Shown: positions 28,101 through 37,400 of the stretch, piece after piece
How positions within the stretch are numbered: the first letter of the stretch is position 1
How the letters are laid out: every line of letters starts with the position of its first letter
DNA from: a virus
IMG/VR virus record: IMGVR_UViG_3300035633_000399
Span: 1-50,196 of that record
Length of the DNA: 50,196 nt
Reading direction: 5' to 3' (one strand)
Notes under the pieces: generated by a model
Told to the model about the DNA's origin: nothing
The model's database searches: none
Seen by the model: only the letters and a program-made list of their open reading frames with translations
Program-made: the position numbers and the translations under genes

Positions 28101-29963
28101 TCTATTGAATGCACAAGTGTTGAAATATTAAACAGATTTACTGCGCATGATAGAAATTATGAAAGAGTGTATGGAAGTACACCATTAATACTTCCTTATA
28201 ATAGACAACTGTCACTTATGCCACCAAATGAATGGTCAACATATAAAACATTCAATGGAATGATTGATCGTTTAGAAGAGAATTTAACATATCTTGATAA
28301 TATGTCTAAAATCTATGATGCCCCACCAACAAGATATGTTGGCTGGTTGGGTACTACATTAGATGTAAATTCACAATATACTTATTGGCATGTTAATTTG
28401 CCTGGTGTTGATTATGTTTATGACAGTCCACTATATGCTACTAACGGAAGATTTACAAATATAACAGATATTTATGTAGCAGGAAATAATGAATACTTTC
28501 CGTCAAATACAATGGTTATTGCAGAATCAACTAAAATGCATTTAATTTCAAGTGATTATCTAGCAACGCCAATTAGTGAAAGAAACTATAGAACTATTGG
28601 AGATAATTTTGCAAATTTAGTTTCAATAGATGTAGATTCAAACGGTAGAATTTATACATTAGATAAAGTAAAAAATAGAATAGTTGTATTTAGATATAGT
28701 TTCGCTATTGATCGTTGGATTGTTCTTTATGATTGGGGCGGTTTAGGCGGTGTAAAAGCTACGAATAAATTTAATAGGCCAAACAAATTAGCATTAGATA
28801 GATTTAATAATGTATGGGTTGCAGATACTGGTAATAAATGTATTAAGAAATACTCATCAGAAGGCGGGTGGAGATTAACCATTACGCATTCATTAATGAA
28901 TAAAAGTGAACCAATAAGTGTTGCTATTGATTCTACTGGTGTAATACATGTATTAACACAAGACAAGGTTATTAAATTTAATTCAGAAACTGGTGAATAT
29001 ATTGATTCATATACATTCTTTAATCCAAACAATGACCCTGCACGTGATATAATTGCAAGTCAAGATGATGGATTTATGTATGTTCTATTAAGTACACGCG
29101 TTGTGAAAATTTTAGAAGACGGTACATTTGCGGGCGATTTTGCAGATACATTGGATTTAGATTATAATTATAATAGTATAATGCATGATAAGCATCGCAA
29201 TTTATATATTACAAATGTAAATCACATTTTAAAATATGTAGATAGATTAATTATACGAGATTTAAAATTAAATGTAGATTATCATGCATGGCCGGTTTCA
29301 GCTATATATGTTAATAAAGAAGAATATAATCAAAGTTGGATACTTAATAAGAGTTTCCAAAGAATGTGGGATAATCTTGAAGTATTTAGAAGAAGCATTA
29401 TAGCCAAGCCGAGTGCCGTATTAGATGATGATGGCAATACCAGATTAATTGTATCTAATCATTCACCAGATGAATATCATGAATTTGAATACGATAAATC
29501 ACAAGTATACATTGCGGTAAATGAATTAGTAACTTCAAATGTTGTTAATAGATGCGCTGGCCAATTATTTGATGCGATTAATTATTTAAGAGAATTATTA
29601 TCTGAAGGCAGAGTACAAATTGATACTGAATTTAGTATAAGGCCGTCTAAAAAAATAATTTGTGAGGATATTGATGTCGTGTTGACACTAGGACAGTCAT
29701 ATGATTTTTATATAGATGATTTAGATTGTCATCCAGATTACACTGTAGATGTAAATGACATATTTAATACTAAACCAAATCTTGGAGTAGTATCATTAAA
29801 TACTAACAGCAATGGCGATTATTATATTCGATATAGTCCGACACCATTAGAAGGTGGAGGATATAAAAGTGGTTCAGACAGTTTCAGAATCAATTACAAG
29901 CGCAATAATGCAAGTATAGTTTTATATCGAGCTATAAATTTGATTTTATTACCAATAGTTTAA
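25134..29963 (+). CDS. Giant tail structural protein with NHL propeller (1609 aa)
   Basis: A 1609-residue protein starting 3 bases after the previous stop. The first 1000 residues are a chain of beta-rich domains. Near residue 1012 a helical segment appears, 'PPNEWSTYKTFNGMIDRLEE' then YDAPPTRYVGWLG, followed at about 1115-1370 by clear NHL repeats ('VSIDVDSNGRIYTLDKVKNR', 'LALDRFNNVWVADTGNKCIK', 'SVAIDSTGVIHVLTQDKVIK'). Helices resume at 'NQSWILNKSFQRMWDNLEVF' (about 1395). I recall the same order (MPPxEW, WLG, then NHL) in large structural proteins of T4-like cyanophages. The layout suggests a propeller displayed from a helical anchor in the tail. A GGGA site precedes the ATG. Confidence 0.82.
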   Translation: MSYDSIRLIESTRSDLSTDFYVVSYLSASPNIYGLLGGIDGYWYTSDGPPIFSGTTYTETSSVRANKAFNTNDQFNANPYTISVTFLNTNEFSIPTLYFITTGTPSLSASDVLQPWRYRLEPFDINSNGISAEFLLFDDDDQIQSIVSYYSAFDPTDGADGNPAIYFNYAPSGVTWPNYYFDLVSNDDQQTLMWDNTTLYQELSVDGVAVEFNSFYSSTPPLNFILESYIDDGLQIVRTQPFISFTWPYDYNIYNASILSSSSKRYWITFQTGGEFPPSTTLKCKWRVTPTDGVTIDGIGRGRLYNQRFGYTFDEDGWTDADTLDKLGMMELEAVDFSETYSVVLSTNFSLQEYNNVVGQYYDDTLDFRPYQNLQDGDNLYVKVTPLVFASTPRIYRIETLGRRSGLASTSYYTTACVPPINKENQEEIEDEIFNLNPNQLLLIRAAWPEDNTLTITNAVGSPYTFSDIAEAAGSASRLDFNIITDEVEVNPSLNSYSVTAYAVSSGEVPNCSVIARGIADFSVMDWVSDSVYSPEFAINYEDTDTTDIYRLTSNNVFYNISCFDRTRYPAESQGSVYFNVVGQDIAYTVSLGGNATLTVPASIADTHTITMSALLTNPSWPASQAKTAVDKRVHLVSYFPPASFAVFPEYYWDSSSKSFVVNTDTNPVVSSFANCHTENFVLCSYTPAPTTVWIMGDVYNLDDKIIVTDSDSNFTFNENSDYIKKQIQTRPETTFHNVTVGLFNSELPIDMNLYYYDDQTGAQTIYENFSVTNSSLSSSPDPLQFYNLGSQGITLISANKVSIAAPKESITFNGSGVFFDTVPVIWDNDSFNSFNWNISTRNWTKQSSVFSTEFIYKPKVDNLVAIDYVPNFYPFKIDFILTTVATPSASDFYEGWCVNNILLQDSVAYQVTSYPIVPSIYTPNFFALTGEDVAYENVLPEYEGLSAVWTDNSVSVEYGESMSPYITNYNSAGIQDVTLTTIYDDSTYSIECTSVEILNRFTAHDRNYERVYGSTPLILPYNRQLSLMPPNEWSTYKTFNGMIDRLEENLTYLDNMSKIYDAPPTRYVGWLGTTLDVNSQYTYWHVNLPGVDYVYDSPLYATNGRFTNITDIYVAGNNEYFPSNTMVIAESTKMHLISSDYLATPISERNYRTIGDNFANLVSIDVDSNGRIYTLDKVKNRIVVFRYSFAIDRWIVLYDWGGLGGVKATNKFNRPNKLALDRFNNVWVADTGNKCIKKYSSEGGWRLTITHSLMNKSEPISVAIDSTGVIHVLTQDKVIKFNSETGEYIDSYTFFNPNNDPARDIIASQDDGFMYVLLSTRVVKILEDGTFAGDFADTLDLDYNYNSIMHDKHRNLYITNVNHILKYVDRLIIRDLKLNVDYHAWPVSAIYVNKEEYNQSWILNKSFQRMWDNLEVFRRSIIAKPSAVLDDDGNTRLIVSNHSPDEYHEFEYDKSQVYIAVNELVTSNVVNRCAGQLFDAINYLRELLSEGRVQIDTEFSIRPSKKIICEDIDVVLTLGQSYDFYIDDLDCHPDYTVDVNDIFNTKPNLGVVSLNTNSNGDYYIRYSPTPLEGGGYKSGSDSFRINYKRNNASIVLYRAINLILLPIV

Positions 29964-29975
29964 AGAGAGGAAAAA

Positions 29976-30293
29976 ATGAGTAGATTCCATAATAAATGGC
30001 ATAGACACAATCATCACACAGATAATACGGGTCATACGAGTGAGCCAGATGCTATGCATGATCCTATAGCAAGTGAAAGCGATCCTTTTATTGGAGATTT
30101 TCATATTGAAGGTGATATAGTAGCAGATGGTGGATCCGGCGGACTTTTTACTAGCTTATCGGGAGCAGATTTATCAGCAACAACTATGACGTTTGAAGAT
30201 GCTGCGGTGACTTTTTCATCATTAGCATCTACTGGTGCGTTCTTATCTATTGTTGTAAACGGTAGTGCAGTATATGTTCCTTTATACCAGTAA
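29976..30293 (+). CDS. Small His-rich virion-type protein (105 aa)
   Basis: A 105-residue protein with a His-rich N-terminus (MSRFHNKWHRHNHHTDNTGH). The acidic middle (SESDPFIGDFHIEGDIVADG) is followed by a Ser/Ala/Thr-rich beta tail. The last part resembles the start of fibre-type modules ('DFHIEGDIV' and similar). It follows the giant tail genes and ends the baseplate block. The His cluster could bind a metal, as do His-rich motifs in some phage fibres and spikes, but no HxH repeat of the known spike type is present. The ribosome site is AGAGG. No other function can be assigned. Confidence 0.75.
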   Translation: MSRFHNKWHRHNHHTDNTGHTSEPDAMHDPIASESDPFIGDFHIEGDIVADGGSGGLFTSLSGADLSATTMTFEDAAVTFSSLASTGAFLSIVVNGSAVYVPLYQ

Positions 30294-30335
30294 AAACATA
30301 TGAAAAATAATAAATAATTATAGAATTAACCTTTA

Positions 30336-30403
30336 ACCTGCTTGTTCGCGATGTTCAAGCCTGTATAAAGAGTATACCTGCTGATTCCGTAAGGATGAAG
30401 CCT
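30336..30403 (+). ncRNA. Structured 5' leader: three consecutive hairpins
   Basis: In the 132-bp gap before the repeat-protein gene, three hairpins follow each other. GCTTG/CAAGC (30340-30344/30356-30360) has an 11-nt loop. GTATA/TATAC (30363-30367/30373-30377) has loop AAGAG. The third, GCT-GAT-TCC / GGA-TGA-AGC (30380-30388/30393-30401), has a GTAA (GNRA) tetraloop and an internal loop able to form tandem G-A pairs. The outer two lie in an imperfect direct repeat, ACCTGCT...AAGCCT. AGC at 30358-30360 could instead pair with GCT at 30380-30382, so alternative folds are possible. No match to a known riboswitch is claimed. Confidence 0.5.
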
Positions 30404-30425
30404 AATTTGTTAAAGGAGAAAGAAA

Positions 30426-31589
30426 ATGGCATTAAATCCAAATATAACAGCATTAATTTCTGCTGATTATCCACCTGCAGAAGCCGAACGTGGTAAATTT
30501 ACACGTTTGGATATGAGTTCTATTAGCAGCTACCCAACAGGCAGCGGGAGTCTAATAGCACGAGGACGCTACGCTCAATTTGTATATGTAGTTAATCCTC
30601 CAAACTTATCAGCACAAAACATTACAATTCCTGGTACTGTTACTATTGATGAAATCCAAGATCCGGTTACAATTGATACTGTTCAAACCACCGTAGATGT
30701 CGAAGTAACGAATGCAGCTGAATTAACAACAGTTAGAATTGATAATGTCAGTGATCTTACAACAGTTGATGCAAATGTAACGAATGTTTGGGAGTTTACC
30801 TCTGTAGATGCAAATATTACGAATGCTGATGTGTTAACATCTGTCTTCGTTACTAATGCAATTGATTTCACAACAGTTGATGCCACTATAACGAATGCTA
30901 ACGATCTTACTTCAGTTGATGCAAATGTAACTAATGCAGCTGACTTGACATCAGTATTTGTTACTAATGCGGATGACTTTACAACGGTAGATGCAAATGT
31001 AACAAATGCTAATGAGTTAACATCAGTATATGTTGAAAATGCTTCTGATTTTACAACAGTTGATGCAAATGTAACAAATGCTGCTGATTTAACATCTGTA
31101 TTTGTTACTAATGCGGCAGATTTTACTGATGTTAATGCAACAATTACTAATGCTGCAGAATTGACAAATGTTAATGTTACAAATGTTTGGGAATTTACTT
31201 CGGTAGATGCGAATGTAACAAATGCATGGGAATTGACAGATGTTAGGGTTACAAATCCAGAAGAATTTACAGATGTAACTATTACTAATGTAATAAGCAC
31301 TATACAAATACTTAACAATTCATTATGGATAGGAACAAGTAATTATAAAACCGAAGCAACAGTCTATAGCTTTGATCCAGTGATAAGACATCTTGAAGTT
31401 TTTAATGACTCAAATGACACAGCTTATCTCATGTTAAGTACTACAGATTTTGATAACTTAACTGCATTGGGATTTAAAATGATGCCATTTTCTTTTTATA
31501 ATATAGGACGTGAAGTTGCAGAATTAACAATAGGCACAGATAATGCTGCTGGATCACTTTTAAGAGTATTTGGCCATTATATAGGATAA
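30426..31589 (+). CDS. Repeat protein with ~17 alternating 11/13-residue repeats (387 aa)
   Basis: A 387-residue protein with a strong ribosome site (AAAGGAG). Residues about 87-290 consist of roughly 17 units that alternate between 11 and 13 residues, of the type 'LTSVFVTNAAD' and 'FTTVDANVTNAAD'. The regular V-x-V-T-N pattern suggests a beta-solenoid or extended beta fibre in which Asn and Val stack. The N-terminal 85 residues and the C-terminal 95 residues ('YSFDPVIRHLEVFNDSNDTA') are non-repetitive and may be attachment and cap domains. No signal peptide is present. A fibre or whisker role fits its position between tail and fibre genes. Repeat number probably varies between relatives. Confidence 0.82.
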   Translation: MALNPNITALISADYPPAEAERGKFTRLDMSSISSYPTGSGSLIARGRYAQFVYVVNPPNLSAQNITIPGTVTIDEIQDPVTIDTVQTTVDVEVTNAAELTTVRIDNVSDLTTVDANVTNVWEFTSVDANITNADVLTSVFVTNAIDFTTVDATITNANDLTSVDANVTNAADLTSVFVTNADDFTTVDANVTNANELTSVYVENASDFTTVDANVTNAADLTSVFVTNAADFTDVNATITNAAELTNVNVTNVWEFTSVDANVTNAWELTDVRVTNPEEFTDVTITNVISTIQILNNSLWIGTSNYKTEATVYSFDPVIRHLEVFNDSNDTAYLMLSTTDFDNLTALGFKMMPFSFYNIGREVAELTIGTDNAAGSLLRVFGHYIG

Positions 31590-31599
31590 GGAGCAATAA

Positions 31600-34410
31600 A
31601 TGAAAAAATTGTTTTTAACATTTTCAATTCTGTTAATGTTTTGTGTGACCATACTTGGTCAACACAGTCATTACACTTTGCCCCAATCTCCTTGGATTAT
31701 GAATATAGATGGCAATAATAAAACTCTTACTAATGCTACTGCTATTTATATTATAGATTGGCCTGTTGGATCAAATCAAGTTGTTCATAAAGCATATGTA
31801 GATTTGGCCGACAGTAATTTATATGATTCAATTGTAGGGGTTTTAGGAACAGGGTACGTAACACGGACAGGATCATTAGGCGCAAACATTCAAACAACTC
31901 CAGATGTATTAGGAACATTTGGTACTAACATTTTATTTTTTGTTAATACTAATAATGTATCTTTTGGTTATAATATATTAGAAGGAGGTAAGGCTGTTGC
32001 ATTAGGTTATAATATTAATGCATTAACAAACGGTGTAGGTATTGGTAAAGTAGTTACTGCTTATGACTTTGGTGTGGGTATTGGTATTGGTGCTCAAGGA
32101 CAAGTTAAAGGTGTTGGTATAGGTTACAATGCTACTGGCCAAGATAATGGTGTAGCAATTGGTAATGCGGCTGCTGGTAATAATCAAGGCGTAGGTATAG
32201 GTGAATTTGCAGACGGTACAGGGCAAGGATGTGTATCTATTGGTTGGGATGCAGTAATTGATAGTGGAGGTGGCAATTTTACTAATACTATTCAACTTGG
32301 TCCAGGTGACAATGTCAATGAAGGATCCGTTAAATGTTTTGATTGGGAATTAATACAGCCAAATGGCATTATACATCCAGATCGTTTGGCGGGATATGGT
32401 TTAGGTGATGTATATTTAGCAGCAGACAATGCTTTTACGGGATCCAATAGTTTTCCTAGTTTAACTTTAAATGGCGAATATATTACATCTTGGAATGATT
32501 TAACTAATTTTACTGGTGATAATCTTGGTGATCACACTGCTGAAATGAATTTGGATATGGCTGGTTATAATATAACTAATATTAGTTCTATCATATTTGA
32601 AGATGGAAGCATTATTACAACAGGCGCAAGTATTCACATTATCTCAGATGTAGAAATTCAAGGAAGTTTACTTGTAACAGAAACAATTGATGTTAAACAA
32701 ATTAATGTAACTAATTTGAATGTTGAAAATGTCGTATCTAATTTTTATATAAATGGCTGGATGGACATGCAATGGAATCCAATCTCTAATGCATTTATTT
32801 TTGGTGATGGTAGTGGTTTGACTAATTTAGATATAGCAGATGAACTTGCTAATTATACGCCATTAAATGATTTTACTAATTATCAAATTGCTGCTAGTAA
32901 TGACATTGCAGATCTTCAAACTGATGTTGCAGGAAAATTGGATAGTAATCATTGGGCCGATGCAGATTCTACGACAAATTATTTTCCAAGAACTGGAGGA
33001 AATATATCAGGACAAGTTATTATAGATAGTTCATTAATTGTAACAAATTCTATATTAACATATGGAGATATTGATATACAAGGAAATAACATTCTTGAAA
33101 TAAGACAGTTGAGAGCAGCTACTGCAGATGAAGACGGATTAAGAATCATTTTTACAAAAGGTAGTGAAGGTATTGGTTTTTATGAAAGCGGTATTATGGA
33201 GTTCACTACAAATAATGCTGGAGAAAACGAGATTCAAATATTGGCAGATTTAACAGATTTTCAAAGTACAACAGTTACAGGTGTTGGAAATTTATATGTA
33301 AGTGGTTCTGTGAACTTTGATGATGGAAGCAATCTAAGTGAAGACAGTGATGGTAATTTAGAGATAGACTCTGTTAGTGATTACACAGAGTTCAGTGGAG
33401 ATAGTTTAACGAATATTGCTTATATATATGTTAATGATGATGTAGTAATATCAGACACAAAATCACTAAACCAGTTGTATGATGCTTTTGTTGCTTCTTC
33501 TAACGAATTTTTGAAAACAGCCGCTTTAGAAGATCTTTCTAATAGTGTAATTCAAGCTGGGTTAGAGTTTACTAACTTTACCACTCATGTAACCAATACA
33601 TTTTATAAAAATACAGGTGGTGAATTATACGGTGATATCGAATTGCAAACAAACAACATAACGCAAGTAAGATCAATAACTTACATTCCTACTAATATGA
33701 CAGGTATTGGTTCAGAAGGAACTACTTGGTGGGATGAAACAGAACGCACATTATCGATACAAACTGAAGAGAGCAGTGTAGCATTACATGCAGGACAAGG
33801 AACTTGGGTTAGAGTTAGAAATGAGTCAGGATCAACAATTACTAAGGGTGAGGTTGTTTATGCTGCAGGGGTTACTTCAGGTACTACAAACCTTTTCTTA
33901 ATAGATGTTGCATCAGTAGATGACACAAATACATTTAGTATACTTGGACTTGTATCAGAAGAAATAGATGATGATAAAAACGGATATGTTACATCTTTAG
34001 GCTTTCTTAGAAACAGCGGCATAACATCAAGCTATAATGATGGTGATGTACTTTATTTAAGCACAGATGGCAGTCTTAGTGACAGTCCAGGAGATTATGA
34101 AGTAGAAATTTGTACAGTTATAAATGCTACAGATGGTATTGTTTATGTTAATCCAAAAGATGCTATAATACCACAACCAAGTGCAGGTATAGGTGGACTT
34201 GTTACTAATGGTGCTAATAATGAAATTGTATTTGGGGTATCAAATGCTAATGCAATTGTTGTTTTAACATTTGCAGAAGATGTTGGACAATTAATGATTC
34301 CAATGATTACAAATCAAACATCTACAAATGCACATTTTGTAGTTAGAGATTCATGGGGTGTAAATACAAATAGTTTGGAAATCAATTGGATATTGGGAAT
34401 TCAACAATGA
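31600..34410 (+). CDS. Tail-fibre-like adhesin with signal peptide and YadA-type head repeats (936 aa)
   Basis: A 936-residue protein beginning with a typical Sec signal sequence (MKKLFLTFSILLMFCVTILG, then Q). Residues about 118-230 are YadA/trimeric-autotransporter head repeats ('GVGIGYNATGQDNGVAIGNA'). A long segment with short beta repeats follows ('LNGEYITSWNDL', 'FGDGSGLTNLDIADELANYT'). Residues about 735-855 match a domain common in phage tail fibres ('WVRVRNESGSTITKGEVVYA', then 'GDVLYLSTDGSLSDSPGDYE'). A fibre domain together with a signal peptide is unusual. The strong AAGGAG site confirms the ATG just before the signal. The stop overlaps the next start (ATGA). It is the first gene of the fibre operon. 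Confidence 0.85.
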   Translation: MKKLFLTFSILLMFCVTILGQHSHYTLPQSPWIMNIDGNNKTLTNATAIYIIDWPVGSNQVVHKAYVDLADSNLYDSIVGVLGTGYVTRTGSLGANIQTTPDVLGTFGTNILFFVNTNNVSFGYNILEGGKAVALGYNINALTNGVGIGKVVTAYDFGVGIGIGAQGQVKGVGIGYNATGQDNGVAIGNAAAGNNQGVGIGEFADGTGQGCVSIGWDAVIDSGGGNFTNTIQLGPGDNVNEGSVKCFDWELIQPNGIIHPDRLAGYGLGDVYLAADNAFTGSNSFPSLTLNGEYITSWNDLTNFTGDNLGDHTAEMNLDMAGYNITNISSIIFEDGSIITTGASIHIISDVEIQGSLLVTETIDVKQINVTNLNVENVVSNFYINGWMDMQWNPISNAFIFGDGSGLTNLDIADELANYTPLNDFTNYQIAASNDIADLQTDVAGKLDSNHWADADSTTNYFPRTGGNISGQVIIDSSLIVTNSILTYGDIDIQGNNILEIRQLRAATADEDGLRIIFTKGSEGIGFYESGIMEFTTNNAGENEIQILADLTDFQSTTVTGVGNLYVSGSVNFDDGSNLSEDSDGNLEIDSVSDYTEFSGDSLTNIAYIYVNDDVVISDTKSLNQLYDAFVASSNEFLKTAALEDLSNSVIQAGLEFTNFTTHVTNTFYKNTGGELYGDIELQTNNITQVRSITYIPTNMTGIGSEGTTWWDETERTLSIQTEESSVALHAGQGTWVRVRNESGSTITKGEVVYAAGVTSGTTNLFLIDVASVDDTNTFSILGLVSEEIDDDKNGYVTSLGFLRNSGITSSYNDGDVLYLSTDGSLSDSPGDYEVEICTVINATDGIVYVNPKDAIIPQPSAGIGGLVTNGANNEIVFGVSNANAIVVLTFAEDVGQLMIPMITNQTSTNAHFVVRDSWGVNTNSLEINWILGIQQ

Positions 34411-37400
34411 TAAGAAAGTTTTTGTTTATAATATTAATTTCATTTATTGCTAGTAGTATTTTAGCAGAAATACCTATTTATCTTAGAAGAAATAGTACTT
34501 CCTGGAATGCTATTACTAATGGTACTTGGGATGGACGTGCATCTATAAGTAGTGTTGAAACAAGAGAAAATGACACTATGGTAGTATTAATAACATCAAT
34601 GCTTGAAAGAGATTTATTTTCTGGCGATATTGGTGTGGTTTATGATACTGACAAACATCTTGAATTATTGGACGAGATTGAATTAGGTCAAACTAATGGA
34701 TACGCTGCAGTATTTTACAGACAAATATATAATAATTATACCGGATCAGCTAGTTTAAGAGTAACTAACGCCACACATACATTTGGCGGTATTATGACAC
34801 TTTTTATTCTATCTGATATTGACAATAACAAATCAATAATACCAATTCAAACCAACACAAATGCCTCTGATAGAATAACATTAACAGGAACTGCTCCTGA
34901 ATCTTTTGTATTAGCAGGCGCAGCTTTTCTAGAAGAAATAACTAATTCGTTCACTCAAACTGATTTCCAAATTCAAACTATAGTAGTTCCAACAAATGAA
35001 GCAGCAATAAACACCACAACTAATCAAAATGCGGTTTGTTATAATAATGATAATTCTGGTGGTGATATAACTATTGGTTGGGAAGATGGTGGTGTTGATG
35101 ATAAAAAATGCATTATCGGCGCTGAATTTGCAATAGTAGAAAAGGTTTTATATTTTGATCCAAATGGCACAAACAATCCTGGATTTTTTGATTCAGATAT
35201 GAATATATGGATAACCACTAATTTAGCATGGAATTTAGATCCCAGTGGTGGCGGTGCAGCAGGACCGTTATTGCCATGGACTAATGGATTGAATGATGTT
35301 GCTGTTATAAGCAATGATTATGGATCTAGTGTTGGAATAGTTGTAGTAGATGATTTTATATTTAATAATGGATTGGAATTTAGAGGTAATGATGAAAATA
35401 TCAGTTTTGTTGATAACAATACAAATAAAATAACAATCAAAGGTTTGTTATATCTTGATGATGCCGAAGTTACGTTTGAAAACATAATTACAGGTAATGT
35501 AGAAGTTACTATGAGTTCTAGTCCCGGTCTATATCTAAATCTTGAACCAATAACAGGTACATGGCAATTTAACAATGGAGATGTTTTTATAAATGGAAGT
35601 TTACAAGATTTTATTCATTTAATTCTTGAAGGTGGTGTAAATTTTCAATTAGATAGTAATAGCAATATCATATCATCTCTTTCAGGTACTTCTTCAAGCG
35701 CAGAAATTGATTGCAATGTCATAGACGATACATATAGTTTAATAGTTAATCAAGAAAAAGATACCACATATGAGGGTATTATTGATGACAATCCTAGTTC
35801 TTTTATACCAATTATAAAACACGGAAAGGGTTCATTAACATTAAATGGTCAAATTACTGCAAGTAGTGATGCACCAGCAAATGAAGTACACCAAGGCATG
35901 TTAGTAATGAATAGTGACATTAATAGTGTTAATGTAGAGGTGGATGTATTTGGCGGAACATTAGCAGGGGCAGGACGTGTAGACAATATTACCGTATATA
36001 AAGGTGGAACATTAAATCCAGGTAATCCAGATGAAGTTTATGCTGAGGATTTTCTTCAGTTTGATTTCACTGATTTTAATGCTACCAATGGAGTGCCATT
36101 AACAAATACTTCCGTATTAGCAAATGGTGTTGATTTAGTACAAGGCTTAGATTTAGCATCTGATTGGATTGGAACTCTTACTAGAGTAGATGAAGATGAT
36201 GTTTTTACGTGGTATGGAAATTTTAGTGCAGTAGAAACAACTAAACTGTATCAAGCAATTAATAATAATTATTATATGAATTTTGTTATTAAGCCGGAAT
36301 ATGATCATATATTAGATCTTAGTGGATCTCAATTAAAAATGACGTATAATAAAAATTTTCACGCACCAAGACATTATTCATTATTTACAAGTGTTGATGG
36401 GTTTAAAACGCCATTTAAAGCAGTTGATAATATTTTAACTTCGAGAAATAAAGTTACAAACTCCCCTACAATAGAATTTAATCTTACAGATAGTAGATTT
36501 AGTTCTATTATTGAACCAATAGAATTTCGCATTTATTTTTATGGTTGCCTATATAATAACCACCCTTTTACTGTTACTGATATGTCATTACTTGATGGGC
36601 GTGTTCATCCTCCAACAGAAATACCAGGAATATTTGATATTCAAAATAATTGTACAATTAAAGGTACATATAAATGTGATTTTTGTGGTGTATCAAACAT
36701 AGCTGATAAATTAATTGTTGGTGATGATTTAACACTAGAAAGCGATTCTCGTTTTGTGGGAATACAAAAATATTGTCAAGTAAATAAAGTACCTAATGGA
36801 ACTTTTACAAATGATTTTCGGAGAAATTCTGGTACTACACAATCAGATGATATAGATAACGGTTGGACAGAACCTGGATCTGCTAGATGGTCATGGAATT
36901 CTTTAGATAATACAGGCGCAGTATTAGGGGATGATGGCGCAATTATTATGTGTAATTGGTTTACTGATAACTACGCTATTAAAGGCAATGCAATTTTAAA
37001 GTTTAGAGCAAGAAATATAAATGGATCATATTTACCAAATACACTTAGAGCAGAAGTACAAGGAGTGCGCCATGCTCCATCGGGACCAGGATTTTCTAAT
37101 TGGAATTGGTCACAATATAATGACAGTTGGACAAATTACCTCCCTCTTCCAGTTCCAGAATTGTTAATAAATAAAACATTTACATTCACTGAAGATTTTG
37201 AGTGGAAAGTATTTAACATAAGCATTGGAAATGTGGGAAATGGTTATCCATACTACTTAATACGTATTGGTGTAGTAGTAGGCACTGATGTAAGACCAAC
37301 GCAAGGTGATGAACTTGAAATAGATGATGTTGAATTATTAAGTTCAAACAATAAAGATTATACACTTCAAGAGGTTGCTGTTGCAGCATCTAATACAGTT

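Noticed and set aside
30683-31318. Long minus-strand open frame (211 codons) opposite the repeat protein
   Set aside because: It is the antisense of the regular 11/13-residue repeat; repeat composition keeps it open. It has no ribosome site and no independent gene context.
31130-31320. CRISPR-like repeat array
   Set aside because: The periodicity belongs to a coding amino-acid repeat with two alternating lengths; there are no constant repeats with unique spacers.
34386-34406. TTG start seven codons upstream for the 1656-aa protein
   Set aside because: The ATG at 34407 gives an ATGA overlap with the previous stop and places the signal peptide at the very N-terminus.
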